DNA of 54,053 bases from Cymbomonas tetramitiformis (GCA_001247695.2 LGRX02003744.1:1-54053), one strand, 5' to 3'; positions 21,318-34,159 are shown, counted from the stretch's first letter. A program made the numbers and translations. Notes: generated by a model not told the origin, from the sequence alone.

Positions 21318-24300
21318 CACGCGATGCGAAGGGGGAGCAGTGGCTCGTGCTGCACCTGCAGGAGGCGGCCGACGTGGGCTACAAGGTCCGCGCCCAGCCC
21401 GCGCCACGCGCCCCTGGCTGCAGCCCGCGCCACGCGCCCCTAGCTTGAGCGCGCTCGGCCTTGGCTCGGGGCTAGGAGGAGGCGGAGCGCTCCGTCTTAA
21501 GCCGGGCTCGCGCCCTTGCTCTCGCCCGACGGCGCCATCAAGCGCCACGTGGGCGCAACCTGACATGAGCGTGCAGCATGCGATTCTGGCGGCAATGCGG
21601 GTGCTATTGTGGGGACGCCTGGTTATTGGGCTCCAGTGGGGATGGGGAGGGGGGCATAGCTGAGATGGGAGCCGCATTGGGAGGGGGGCTCCAGGTGGCC
21701 ACTGGACAGGCGGCGATGCTGCGGCCGTTCGGGCTGAACCTGCTGCAGCGGCTCATCATCCGCCCCCTGGACGACACCCTGTCGCCTGGCCCCTTGCAGC
21801 ACGCCGAGTGGGTGGACGCGCAGGTGCCCCCCACCCCCTCCCTCCCCCGAGTCGCGGAGTTGGTTCCCTGTGATTGAGGAAGCTGCGGTGAGCCTCTCGG
21901 CCCTTTCCTGCATGGACGTTGTCCTATTGGTGGTGGAGAGTTCCTGCAGTGGCGCGGTCTCATAGGCTGTGGAGAGCTAAGGTCGAGATCTGGAGATTGA
22001 AAGGAGAGTAGGGGGGAGGCTGTTGGGGAGTTGAGGCCGAGAGCTGGATATCGAAAGGATAGTACGGGGGGGAGGGAGGTGGGAGTTAAGGCAGAAATCT
22101 GGATATCTGAAGGAGTTGGGGGGGGGAGGCAGGTGCGGATCTCTTTGTTGGAGGCCCACGCCCGGATTGCTGTGGAGCCGGAAGGGGGCGCAGGGGGGGG
22201 TGGCTTCGAGCACTCCAAGCAAAGCTTCGCCATCGTGAAGCAGCTGCAGCAGCCGCACCTCCGGACCCTCCTCCAGCAGTGGGTGGCCCTGCTCCGCGAT
22301 CACGCGGTGCTGCACAATGTTCCTCCCGACATCGTGGTACCCCCGCACCCCCCTTGACGTTCCCCCGCCCCCCTTGTGCTCTGTGACTGTAGCATCTTGC
22401 CACGCGGCATGTGAAGGAAGCACCTCCTCGCGCCAGCCTGTGGCTCCGCCGCTCGGAATGCCCCATACCCCATTCTCTGCCGGTAGCATGCCAGCACGCC
22501 ACTGTTACACTAGGAACCTCAGCGGCTAGGGGGTGCGCTCAGAGCGGGGGCACATGGGAATGAAGCGGGCGGCCTGGGAGTGAGGGCAGTCGCGATACAC
22601 GCCCGCACTGGTCAGCAGCCGAGCAGCCACGGCGGTGGAACCAGTCCGGGGCCATTACGAGGCGGCGTGGGCTTGCGTGCTGGACGCCGCGACGTGCTGC
22701 GCCTCTGTGCCGCCTGCACACGGGGCAGCCGCGGATCCCACGGACGTCTGCCTCACCCCGGATGACTACAACCTGCTGCTGGCGGTCTCGCAGCTCGCTG
22801 TTCTCCGCACCATCTTCGCCGGTGCCTCCCCCCGCAGCTTTCCCCCGTCCCCTCTTGCCCTCTCCCGCCCCCACACCTTTGGCTACAGCATGCTCTGTGC
22901 TGAGTCCCCCCCGCGCCCTCTTCCTCCGCACGGTGTGGCCAGGCGCATGAGCTTTTCAAAGCGCAGCAGCGCTGAGCGAAGAAGCCCCCTTCCTTTTCGC
23001 TGGCTGAGCCGTTATCCTCCCCACCGCCCCCCTTTGTGCCCCCCCTGCTCCCTGCTGGGGACCTGCAACTTGCCAGGCGGACCCGGGCGTTCGAGGACCA
23101 CGCGGGGCGGCCGGCTGCCGCAAGTGGGCCGATGCACCAGCGGGGAGGTGGCTCCACAGCCCTGGCTCGTCGGCCGGAGCTCGGGGATAAGCGAAAGCCC
23201 GGGCCCGGGCGGCTCGGGGCAGCTGTTTGCCCTGGAGGCCTCCCCCATCGCCAAAGGCTCGGGTCGAGGAAAGGGTGCGCCTGCCGGCCCTGCCTGGCGC
23301 CGCGCTGCGTCCCCTGGAGTAGCGCCACTGCAGCTGTCTGAAGGGGGCCTGGGCACTCCACATCCTGCCTGGCGCTGGGCTGGATCGCAGTGTTCGACTG
23401 AGGATTGAGAATCGAAATGGGCAGACCAGTATTGACCTTTGTGGACTTCAAATCCCTGTACCTTCGTTTGCCCTTCCACTTTCCCACGCCTCTCCACTCG
23501 GCCGGAAAAGTTGACACACGGCCGCCTGTCAGGCGCAGTGGAGCACTTCATGGGAGTGACGTGGCATGATGCAGTGGTGCGATGTGGCACAAGGGCGACG
23601 TGGCGAGGTGAAGCGGCGCTGTGAGGCATGGCGCTGATGTGCTATGATTTTGAGGCACAGTTGTGACGTGGCAAGAAGAAATGGTGTGGTGACACGTGGC
23701 GTTGACGTAGCATGGTGTAGTGCTGCGGTGAGGCATGGCGATGATATGGCATTGTGACACAGGCACGTGGGTGAAGGCCAAAGCGGGTGGAGGTCGGGCG
23801 GCCGCAGGGACGTGGCGAAGCGAGCTGCGCGTGATGCAGGCGCTGGTGCGGCTGACGGCTCCTGGGTACCACGCGACGGGCTACCTAGAGCCCGGCAGCG
23901 CTGTGGAGGTGCTCGCGCTGCTCACGGTGCGCCGCGTTCCGCGCTTCACACATCCCTGGGCGGTGCGCAGCTCCATGCGACTCCGTCGAGGAGCCCCTGC
24001 TCGCCACTCCCAGGACGCGGCTCTACATCAGCTTTGCGCCCTGAGGACCTTCCAGTGTTGCTCACATAGTTGGGATGAACCTTCAACCGCGGTGCCCAGA
24101 GGTGTCGCTCGAGGCTCGCTTGTGGCTGAGGGGAGGAGAGGCTTCATTGAGCTTGGCGCGGCTGAGGCGTGGGGGTGAAGGGCTCGCAGGAGGTGGTGCA
24201 ATCCACCAATCAGCCGCCCCTCGCCGCCTCCTGCGCCGCAGTGCTCCACAATCTCGTTGGGCCACCCGTCTCGGGAGCTGCTGTCAATAAGGCTGCCCTA

Positions 24301-27300
24301 GTGCAGGACCGCCAGGTGGCGCGTCAATCCCTGCCAATGCGCGCCCTCTATGTGTCGCATCCAGTCCCGCCTCGTGCACCTCGCCTCGCACCAGACTCTG
24401 TGAGGTGCTAGGCTGTAAGTGGCAGTGACTGCGCACCTCGGGGAGACAGCGCCCCCGTTGACAGCGGCAGTGGATTGAAGCCGGAGTCAGCTCGCTTTAG
24501 AGCGCCGGGTGCCAACTTGCGCTCGACAGATACCAGCGAGATGCCCCCTGCACGGAAAGCTCTACTTCGGGGATGGACGCAGTTTGCCCCGGTACGGCGC
24601 TGCTACCATATACGTTGGTCCCATATGGATGCGCGCGTGTGCTGCTACCACCTGATTGGCCACAGATTGATGTGCGTGTGTGCGGCCCTTTACCGCAGGT
24701 GCTGGAGGCGGCGGTCAGGCTTGGGTGCGCCTGTGTATGCGCGGCGGTGCCGGCTCGTGAGCAGTCCGCTGCGCCAGGAACGTGCCGTGCGGATTTTGCC
24801 GCGAGTGCCGGGAGCGCTTTGGAGGCCCTCGCCTCCTTGCTTGCCGGCATGCCGGCCGCACAGCTGCCGCAGGTGACTCCGCCGCCAGCCAGCCTCCCCG
24901 CCACCTCCCGCCCGGTGGTTCCGTTTCCCGGCTGGGCCGCCCTCGCCGACCGGGCCACCTGCCCCCACCGACCGCCTCCCTCTCCTTCCCTTCCTTGCCA
25001 GGCTCAACACCCCGGCCAAGATCTCCGCCCCACTCATCTCCCACTCATCTCCCCCCCGTCCCCCCCGCCTAGCGCCCTGCCCCACACACCTCCCACTACG
25101 GCCCCCACCTTCTGTGGCCCACCTCCCACCCACCCCCCCTACCTCCCTTCCTTGACGTGTTGCTCAAGAATGCTGGCTTCTTGAGAAGCGTCAATTCCCC
25201 CAAGAATGCGAGGGGCAGTGATTGCTCCAGCTTCCGCGGGGGTCAGCGAAAAGAAGGCCGGGAGGGGAGAGGGAGGGGAGGGGAGGGTTTGAGGTTAGGT
25301 CGTGGCCCCTTTACTGGTTCTTGCGGTGCGAGTGATGGAGATGGCCGACGAGTGCCCCGAGCTGCTGCAGCGCGCGGCACTCTTTGTGGAGGCCACCACG
25401 CAGCGACCCAAGAAGGGAGTCACCATCTGCTTCACCATGATGGCATGCAGCCCTTCATCACCATGGAAGTGGCCATTGAGCCCTCCCAAGAAGGGGGACA
25501 CCACCTGCTTCACCATGATGGCATGCAGCCCTTCATCACCCCGGAAGTGACCATTGAGCCCTCCCAAGAAGGGAGACACCATCTGCTTCACCATGATGGC
25601 ATGCAGCCCTTCATCACCCCGGAAGTGGCCATTGAGACAGCAATACGTGCTCACAGTTTTCCTGAGCTGCTTCTGTTCATTTGCATGTTGTACGAGGAGC
25701 GCATCAGCAAAATAATAACATCTATTGTAATCCTTTTACAATCGCATGGCATTGAATTGCTGAAATCGAACATCAAGCAGAGCTACCGCAGACAATAGTT
25801 TTTGAGAACAACGAGGTCGGCTTACCATAAGGGATGTGGTATTATGATTTTGATGTGTACTATGGGTGACGATGACGCACCAACGCATGCTTAGATAAGA
25901 AACTTTGATGAATTGGATCACCCTCGCGTGTATTGGCAATCTGGACCTTTAATTGGCGCTTTCTGAAGGCCATCTTGACCTTTAATTGCTGAAGGCCATC
26001 TTGACCTTTAATTGCTGAAGGTCATCTTGACCTTTAATTGCTGAAGGTCATCTTGACCTTTAATCGCTGAAGGCCATCTTGACCTTTAATCGCTGAAGGC
26101 CATCTTGACCTTTAATCGCTGAAGGCCATCTTGACCTTTAATTGCTGAAGTCATCTTGACCTTTAATCGCTGAAGGCCATCTTGACCTTTAATCGCTGAA
26201 GGCCATCTTGACCTTTAATTGCTGAAGGTCATCTTGACCGTCTGAAGGCCATCTTGACCTTTAATTGCTGAAGGCCATCTTGACCTTTAATCGCTGAAGG
26301 CCATCTTTACCTTTAATTGCTGAAGGTCATCTTGACCTTTAATTGCTGAAGGCCATCTTGACCTTTAATCGCTGAAGGCCATCTTGACCTTTAATTTGAC
26401 TGTTCAGATTCTCTGCATAACAGCAACCGCTGCGGCGAGGGAGGTCCGTGAATGGTCTGCCGGGAGGGAGGGGAGGGGAGGGACACAGGTGCGGTCACCG
26501 GGAGGCGCTGCAGCTGAGGGAGGGGCCGTGGCCATGGGGAGCGGCGGGATGGCGGGCATGGAGCAGCATGACCCAGACTGGACGGGATGCCTTCAGGTTG
26601 CAGGCGCGGCGCTCGCTGCGGTGAGCAGCTTGGCGGCGGCGGGTCTGGGCATGCGGGAGGGGCATTGCGCGGCGCTGGAGGCGCATTTGACGGCGCTGCA
26701 CAGCTTGGCGGCAGGGTGCCTATCCATCCTACATGATCACTCGACGTCGCCGCACCCACCTCACAGCATCTTGCCCGCCTCCGACGCCGCCCCGCAGGTG
26801 GTGACAAAATAGGCCCTGTGCCTCTCCGGCGCCTCCTGGCCGAACTGCCAGAGGGGACGGCTGGGGACACCGCTGCACTTTTTGAACAGCCGGAACAAGT
26901 GCTCCCGCGGGCAGAGAGCTCCTGAGCGTCGAGGAGAGCGTGTCTGCTCTCTGATTGGTGCACAGTGCGAGGGTCTGCTCTCTGATTGGTGCGCTGTGCG
27001 AGGGTCTGCTCTCTGATTGGTGCGCTGTGCGAGGGTCTGCTCTCTGATTGGTGCGCTGTGAGGGTCTGCTCTCTGATTGGTGCGGCGCAGTGCGAGGGTC
27101 TGCTCTCTGATTGGTGCGCTGTGCGAGGGTCTGCTGCAGGACACCTTCGAGGCGGCCGCGCACGCCACCCTCAACCAGGCTCTGGAGACGCTGGCGTCAC
27201 CTGCCGGTGCGCGGCAGAGGCGCTCGCTCGAGGAGGGCCCTGGAAGCGGGCGCCGTTGGCTGCGGGGAGCTCGGAGCGCACACGAGGCCAGACATGACGG

Positions 27301-29054
27301 GACCCCGCCGGCCTGCGCGGTGTTCATTGTGGCGCTGCGCTCGCTTGCGCGCCCAACCACTCCCCCACCACACCTTCTATATCCCTCTTTGTGTTCGCCT
27401 CCCCCGCATCCAATAGCTGAGGGAGAGCTTCGTGATAGCGGGAGATGGACGGGTGGGACTGTGGCAGGCAAAGGGGGGGACATGGCGGCCATGTGTGTGG
27501 CCAGATCCCTAAGGATCGTGCTTCATGCAGGTTCGCCGCACCCTCTAAATCGCACATCAGTGTCCACCATGTGCCTCCACGTGGCGCCACAATATGTGCC
27601 CTGTCCCTGCACGTGACGCCACAATATGTACCCTGTTTCTCCATGTGGCGCCACAATATGCACCCTGTCCCTCCACGTGGCGCCACAATATGCACCCTGT
27701 CCCTCCATGTGGCGCCAAAATATGCACCCTGTCCCTCCACGTAGCGCCACTATGCACCCTGTCCCTCCACGTAGCGCCACAATATTCACCCTGTCCCTCC
27801 ACGTAGCGCCACAATATGCACCCTGTCCCTCCATGTGGCGCCACAATATGCACCCTGTCCCTCCACGTAGCGCCGCAGATTCCAGGCTGCCTTTGGGTGT
27901 CTGTTGTACCATTCAGAGGCCTGGGAGCCGTGCACTTGCCGTGGGGGTCGAATTGCGATACGATGTGAGGCTGGTGGAGGGGGGCGAGGGAGAGTGGCCC
28001 AGGAGCGAGCTCGCCAGCGGAGGGACCAAGCGGGCAGCGGCGATGGGCCAATCAGTGTGTTGCACTCGTGCTGCCGCACACCATACTTTACTCGCAAGGG
28101 CTGCTCAGCTCAGCTCCGGCTTCCGGGTACGCTCATCTGGCTTCGGGGTACGCGCACAACGCATGTGTCATCGAGCACAGCTGCTGCTAACATACCCTTG
28201 GACCAAGGCTGCTAACAGACCCTTGGATCAAGGCTGCTAACAGACCCTTGGATCAAGGCTGCTAACAGACCCTTGGATCGGATACAGCAGATCAGCAATC
28301 GAAGCACTTCCACTCCACTGCCCTCCGACCTCGGGCATCCCTGCCGGCGATCCAATATCAGCGCGGTGATTCTGGCAGGCTGACTCCTTTGCCGTGCGCC
28401 ATGCACATATTTGAGCATCACCTCCCACTGCGCTTGGACCCGCAGAAGCGATGGTGGCCCACCAGCCGATTGCCATCAACCCGTTTATCAACTAGGCCTA
28501 GCAACTCGCCAATGCGCCGAGGCCGGACATCGGTGCCAGCCCCTTGGTCTGATGTTTGAGGGACTGAAGACATCTGGGCGCACCCCTCCGCCCGCGCTTG
28601 CCATGGACTCTGGCAGGCTAGAGCCTGAAGATGTGAAGACGACCGGGAAGGTGCTCAAGCTGGTGCTGCTGGCTGTCACTTTAGCGAAGGACGACCGCGG
28701 CGCTGAGCTGGCGTCTCTCCAAGTGCTGCTCATGATGGTGATCAGCATTGCGAAGCACACAGGTGCGAAGCCCGAAGAAGCCTCGTGTCCGGCCTCCCCG
28801 CAGAATGGCGCCTCCCCGTGTCTCGCTGCACCTGCCCCGCCATGATGCTGCCCGCACTCCCCGATCCCGCTCGCCATGTAAGCGGAATCGACGAGTGTTG
28901 CTGAGTGCTAGACGGAGGTGGCGGTGCTACAGGGGCGGCAGCTCAGCTCAGCACCACTGCAGCTCACATGCTGACCCGGCTGGCGTCAACACATAGTGAA
29001 GTATTCAAGGCGGCTGTGCAGACTCTGCCGCCCGCTGCCAAGCAGTATCTCCAG
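21318..29054 (+). CDS. HEATR5/Laa1/SWEETIE-like HEAT-repeat protein, C-terminal half, many exons (partial)
   Basis: Host gene pieced together from short GC-rich exons between GT and AG sites. Best exons: 21318-21385 (GEQWLVLHLQEAADVGYK), 21710-21823 (MLRPFGLNLLQRLIIRP...QHAEWVDAQ), 22133-22336 (QLQQPHLRTLLQQWVALLRD), about 22615-22821 (PVRGHYEAAWACVLDAA, then a Leu-rich helix), 23808-23926 (ELRVMQALVRLTAPG...VEVLALLT), about 25325-25413 (VMEMADECPELLQRAALFVE), about 26546-26803 (Ala/Leu-rich helices), about 27128-27190 (DTFEAAAHATLNQALETL), about 28595-28760 (VLKLVLLAVTLAKDD...VLLMMVISIAKH) and 28933-29054 (HSEVFKAAVQTLPPAAKQYLQ). The order FGL.LL / QP.L..L...W...L+D.A / HY..W / L..LQAL / final PP..KQ.LQ matches what I recall of HEATR5 proteins, which bind AP-1-type adaptor complexes in clathrin trafficking. 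Exon borders are approximate and some exons are surely missing. Confidence 0.55.
25404..25637 (+). repeat. 78-bp tandem repeat, three copies
   Basis: Unit CCCAAGAAGGGAGACACCAT...ATTGAGCCCT, 78 bp, about three copies. Because 78 is a multiple of three the array stays open (a 26-residue unit containing HHLLHHDGMQPFI), but it follows directly on a probable HEAT-gene exon and is more likely intronic. Confidence 0.85.
25945..26397 (+). repeat. 26-bp minisatellite, about 17 copies
   Basis: Unit GACCTTTAAT(T/C)GCTGAAGG(C/T)CATCTT, about 17 copies, with a few shortened units near 26143 and 26238. Lies between two probable exons of the HEAT-repeat gene. Confidence 0.92.
26938..27133 (+). repeat. 31-bp minisatellite, about 6 copies
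   Basis: Unit around TGCGAGGGTCTGCTCTCTGA + TTGGTGCGCTG; the last copy runs into the exon encoding DTFEAAAHATLNQALETL, so the acceptor site of that exon abuts the array. Confidence 0.9.
27566..27880 (+). repeat. 32-bp minisatellite, about 10 copies
   Basis: Unit CACCCTGTCCCTCCACGTGG + CGCCACAATATG; one unit is shortened near 27750. Intronic position in the HEAT-repeat gene. Confidence 0.9.
28186..28281 (+). repeat. 25-bp minisatellite, about 4 copies
   Basis: Unit CTGCTAACAGACCCTTGGAT + CAAGG, about four copies. Confidence 0.88.
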
Positions 29055-31917
29055 GTATGTCAGCTGTTGGCAGGCGCCTGGGCGGCCCAATGCATCAGGA
29101 AGCTGGTGATGAAAGCTCGGGTCGCGTCGATAGCTGGGCTCGCCAGGGTGCCCGGCATGTAGCGACTTCTGATGGCTGAACATGGTTTATCACAATGCTG
29201 AAGAAGCTGACGTGTCTGGCGTAGAAAGAATACTGGTGCTGTTCCTTCGACTTAGAGGATGGCTACCACGTCGCGGGGATCGACATGGATTTTTAAAAAG
29301 CCATGCAGCTCCACGGATCCCGCTGTGATGCGTACCCTAAGTGGCGGCGTTACAGGATGCGCACATGAACACCGCGAGCTACGTCGGGCAGGTGGCTCCG
29401 CTAAAGGGGGGTGGTAACGAGTGCAGGGTGAGTGGGGGGCAGAACCGCGGCTCTGTTCCCTGCACTTCCCATCTCATCTGACCCAGAATGTTGCAACGGA
29501 CTGCCAACAAAAGTAGACAAATGTCAACATATTTAGGGTTAACAAATGTCAACAAAGAGATTTCAGAAAGGCTTGCACTCACACTGCACGTCAGACAAAA
29601 GCTATTCGGTTAATGAATGGCATGCAGTGTGCCAATGATTTTAACAATGCTACGGTATGACAAAATGAACTGTTGTGTCGGCATGCGACATGGTGTTGGG
29701 CCGCTGACTCTTGTGATCTTTGGGGTTTGCGGGGAGGTGCAGGTGATTTTAAGAGCAAGCGCCGCCACGACCACCGCCACCCCAGCAGGAACGAGTAGAG
29801 CAGGTGTCCCTTCACGGTCTGCCAGAGGGGGTATGCTAGCACCCCCACCTATTGGCTCCAAGGCACCGAGCATCACATTAAAGATGAACTTCGGTGCTTT
29901 CAAATGAACTCCGTGGAGTATTATCGCCGCTGCCGCTCCTGCCATTGCCATTAAAGGTATTATTGTGAGAATGATTAGCTGAGAACATTTGATCATTAGT
30001 AATGCACCAATGCGACATGTAACACATGGATATGCAACATAAGGCATACACATGTACAACCTCCTGGCTCGCAAATGGTCGCATCATCTTCGCTCCGCAA
30101 CTTTTACAAGTCAAGCCAGGCATCTGTGCATGGGGCATGATGGGAGATAAGGGGTTTGAGACACAAAGGCGTGCTGCCTAAATGAAAATCTTCCACCGCT
30201 TTTGACCCTCCGCCTGATTTACCTTTGCAGACCCGTATCCCCTTGAGTGCCTAATGTATCAAAGCCGTGCGGCTCGGCCTCTCCGGGGGTACCTGCGTTT
30301 CTGACACTGCCTCTTTGTCGTTGAATTGTACGTGCTGCCCGGTCCGTTGCTACATGCATGGGAGCAATGCAGCGCCCACCTTTGAATTGTTTTTCGTTTC
30401 AGCATCCATGTTGTCGATCGCTCCATGCACGCATTATGTAAGCTTTCAAAAGACATACCATTGGAACTTCTTTTGGCTATGGTTTTTGAGCGTCCAGCGA
30501 GGCTAAGAACATACTATATACTGGTCTCACCTACACGTCAACTGCGTTTAGCCCGCTGGTGTTGTTTCATTGTGACCTTTCCTCATAAAGTGGCGCCGCA
30601 ATTCCATTGCATCTGGGGCATGCACAGCAGCGCGAGAAAGAGCTCCCAGTGAGCACAGCTGGTGGCTGAGCAGCTGGCTTATTGATGTTTTCAGTTGTAC
30701 CTTACGGTAGCCTCGCCTTGCTCTTGTACGGAAGATGTCTGTTCACAATGGTGAAGTATAATGATATTGGCAATTACTTTGAATTCAGATTTGGGGAAAT
30801 ACACTTTCCACATGAGATGCACATCGGCAGGATGCGCCCGTCGTACACACGCACACACACACACACACACACGACTAATGCTCTATTGGTTTGATAGAGT
30901 TATATGCGCGACGCTAGTTGCGATTGAAATTTATTGTTCAACATGGCTGCAAATTGGAAATTGCAAAAAAAATTCAAACGCAATATCGCCGTATGATTCT
31001 AGCGTCGTGGCTGCTGAATTGTTGTGCACGGCACGGCTGAGCGGTGATTCATATTCACCGCCATTCTTCGAAATTTACGTGGGGAATCGCTGGACAAGCG
31101 GATATGATGACCTTTACTACAGGCTCTTTCGCATATGAAGACTGTTTTTCACTTAGTTGGCACAGCATAGTGTCCCTTGACGTTTCTGATCAAAATTAAA
31201 CATAGGTAAACAATTCATTGAGCATCCATGCTTGACCCAATCGACATATGCAATATGATCATGCATTATGAAAACCTCTTGACTGAGCGCACTGGTAACC
31301 ACCTTAGCTCAGTTTGCAATTATCAGGACGGCAAGCTAAGCTGATGTCTTGAAGGGAAGCACGGAGCTCGCACGATTCTTTTTTCATATGTGGACGGATG
31401 TGCTGCCATTGGGAACGCCACTTTTAGGGCATTAGGGGTGGGTTTATGTTGGGCACAAATACATATGTAAATGCATGCCGGTACCGGTGCCGATGCGGAT
31501 GCCGATGATAACGATGTTGGGGTATGGCCATGACAATAATGATGGTGGTAGTGGTGGGAGACAATGGTAATGGTGATGATGCACTGATCCTGATGGTTAT
31601 GAGAGTATGATCTTGACTATGGTACAACAACGACATGTCTATTATGGTATGGAATTTGATGTAAACGCGATGAACCGTCACTATGAATGTATTACCAAAT
31701 GGAAGATGATCGATGGGAATGATGCGACACACCCTTGTAATTTCTCCCAGAGAATATATAAGTTATCAACTTTGAAACCGAAAAACAGCCATAACTTTTA
31801 ACAAAAAACATTATTTATATACTTATATATGGCGTTATTTGTAATGTGTTACCTCTAGCAAACCAAACGTTCAAATCAATCTCAGAGGTAGGCTCCAGCT
31901 CCTCCCTAAAGCTGAGT
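29055..31917. other. Intergenic/intronic DNA without recognised gene
   Basis: No convincing coding region. Includes a CA/AC microsatellite (about 30849-30874), a degenerate GATGATGGTG/GGTGATGATG-rich patch (31490-31600) and AT-rich DNA. A final exon of the HEAT-repeat gene may lie just after 29054. Confidence 0.45.
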
Positions 31918-33079
31918 TTAGGGCGACTTGTAAGCCGCACGTGCTGTCTTGGATATGCCTGTCTTCAGCCAAGAGACAACGCCCTTCTTCTTTTTCTTAT
32001 TGTTGCCTTTAGCAAGCACAGAGGTAGGCTCCTCATACTTATCCAACGGAATGTAGGACGTTTCATCTTGACAAGGCATCTTGTCAGCCACAGCTTTGAG
32101 CAGGCGTTTCGCGATGCGATAGGCAAAGTGGTTCTTCGGTGTCTTCTTGTTGCCGTTAGCAAACTGAACGTCCTCGTCCTCATTCCCAGAGGTAGGCTCC
32201 AGCTCCTCCTCCTTCAACAGAGTGAAGGAGGTTTCATCTTGACAAGGCATCTTTTGAGCCAGATGCTCAACCAACGGAATGAAGGACGTTTCACTCACAG
32301 CTGCTGCCACAGCTGCTTTGCGTAGGCGTTTCGTAAGCGTAGTCTTCACAGACTTTGCAGCTGCGAAGCGAGGGGCAAAGCGCTTCTTCGATGTCTTCTT
32401 GTTTCCTTTAGCAACCTGAACGTGCAAAGCAATCTCAGATCTTCAGTGTTAGCTTCGGGGGTAGGGCGAATACACCCCGCTAGCTTGAAAGCGAACAATG
32501 TTGAAGCGAAACTTGTTGCCAAAACGCTCGGGGCGCGTTGTAGCTGAGAGCGAGGTTGGCGGCAACGATGCCGCCCAGAGCGAACCTGATGAGAGCTAAA
32601 GTTACAAGAGAGCCCTGAAAACGCAACTGCACGAGAGTTTGAGGGAGGTTTTAACCTGTTATATCGGTGCGCCAACTCCTTAGCTCCTTGCAATGTTGCG
32701 TACAGGAGAGATTTGTAAAAAACTAAAACGTGACGTTGGTCGCTTCGCACCTGCTTCGTCTTTCGCACCTGCTGCAGGCATGCCCCGGGCTTCGTTCCGA
32801 TCTCCACAACAGTTGAAAAACGAAGGGAAAAGGGGAAACTGAGTGCAAGTCGTTCATAGCTTGTTTTCTATTCTTCACAAAAAGGAACTGGGAAGATACC
32901 TGTGGTGGTGCAAGCACAAGCTCCAGCTTTTCGTCCAGCTGGCGGATCTCATGCCTGACCCCGGCCATCTCGGTTTCCAACTTGCTGATTTTCTCGATGA
33001 ACGGTGACAACTTGTTGTCCACCACCATGACGACGAAGGACTCCAGCGTCTCCGGGCTCTTCTCGACGTTGCCTTCCAT
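31918..33079 (-). CDS. Small coiled-coil/Lys-rich repeat protein, at least two exons, unknown function
   Basis: First exon 33079-32900: exactly 60 codons from ATG to a GTATCT donor, a predicted coiled coil (heptad-like SKLETEMAGVRHEIRQLDEK). Last exon 32415-31918, after TTGCACGTTCAG: 165 residues holding three imperfect copies of a basic block (AKGNKKT-K--FA-R-AK), copies of KMPCQDETS and of EEPTS, and a basic C-terminus. Small middle exons around 32.6-32.8 kb are possible but not resolved, so the assumption that both exons belong to one gene is inference. Basic repeats suggest nuclear or nucleic-acid binding, but no family is recognised. Confidence 0.45.
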
Positions 33080-33446
33080 ATCCGTACGGTAAAACGTTTT
33101 TCTTCGTGTTGAGACCAAACTAATACTGTGTACGCACCGGACGGGAGGGAAGGGGAAAGTGAGAAATCTTACAGACAACGAGTTTAAATGACTTCCGTGA
33201 CGGTTTGAAGGCCCACTCGACTGCTGTCCACTTGGCAATTCTGAGCAAAAGCCAAACAGGTTGGCATGTCATGCTGTTGCTGTTGTAGAGTGTCGATGTT
33301 CATGATGTTGCTGTTGTAGAGCCCAGTGTCATATGTCATGTAATATCATATGATATCTTGTCGCTCACACGTCATCGACAGTCAAGAGAACAGAAGGCAT
33401 TTGAAGAAATGTGAAATCATTTTAAAAACAGTCGAGTGACACGAGG

Positions 33447-33538
33447 TAGTTGTCAGGCACTGCCTGTCTTGACAATGCGCACGTTGGCGAACTTGTTCGC
33501 CGACGTGTCATTGTCAAGACAGGCAGTGCCTGACAACT
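33447..33538. repeat. Near-perfect foldback (46-nt arms)
   Basis: AGTTGTCAGGCACTGCCTGT...GGCGAAC is followed after two bases by its reverse complement (GTTCGCC...ACAGGCAGTGCCTGACAACT), with only a bulge and two G-T positions in the arms. The arms themselves contain the palindrome AGGCACTGCCT. No ORF. Fits a miniature foldback transposon or a small-RNA hairpin. Confidence 0.85.
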
Positions 33539-33889
33539 AACTTGTCTTGCGTTGATCCCCTACTAACCCAAAGATCGAAGGTGACCAAGGTGTCCACGAG
33601 CGCCGCTTGACAATGTTGAGCAGCGCTTGACAATGTTTGTGAGAGACGTTGCCCTTTATCGTCGTCCATTTAGTCAAATTAATTTTGAACTCTACCGTCG
33701 ATCCCCAGCCTGTTTTCCGCTTCTCGACTGCACTCGATCTGCGGAAGGTATAAATCGTTTGCGCAAGATGTACCTACAATATAATCAAGTATTTCACGTT
33801 TCCCCATCCAAGGTACAAATTATACAGTTTTCCCACCACTTAATTTTTACTCAGATTATTTCACTATACAGTCCTCCCACCACTGTATT

Positions 33890-34080
33890 TATACTCGATA
33901 CTGAATTTCACTATACAGTAGCATACTGAATTTCACTATACAGTAGCATACTGAATTTCACTATAGGAATTACAGGAATTTCAGAACTTGTATGCTACTG
34001 AATTTCACTATACAGTCTTCCCACCATTGAATTTATACCAAGATTATTTCACTTTTTCCCACCACCGATTTCATATGTAA
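33890..34080. repeat. AATTTCACTATACAGT short tandem repeats
   Basis: GAATTTCACTATACAGTAGC-type units repeated about three times, with related 'TTTCACTATACAGTC(C/T)TCCCACCA' copies on both sides (from about 33820). No gene. Confidence 0.75.
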
Positions 34081-34159
34081 GTTTCCATTTTAAGTTTTGA
34101 AGGTGATGGCCGATCGAACGTGATGACCGATTTTGAAAGAGCTGGCAGAGGATTTCGCG

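Noticed and set aside
21252..25184. Long GC-rich open frames on both strands between 21 and 25 kb
   Set aside because: Rich in Pro, Ala, Arg and Gly as expected from GC-rich DNA without stops; only the short GT/AG-bounded pieces look like protein.
25157..25798. Protein with 26-residue HHLLHHDGMQPFI repeats
   Set aside because: Open only because the 78-bp repeat is divisible by three; no start context or flanking coding signal, and it overlaps the better-supported HEAT exon.
27324..28051. Repetitive ORFs (GATWRDRVHIVAP-type) at 27.3-28.0 kb
   Set aside because: Translations of the 32-bp minisatellite; the period is not a multiple of three and the frame merely happens to stay open.
30849..30874. 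CA repeat as a functional site
   Set aside because: Ordinary short microsatellite; nothing around it suggests a role.
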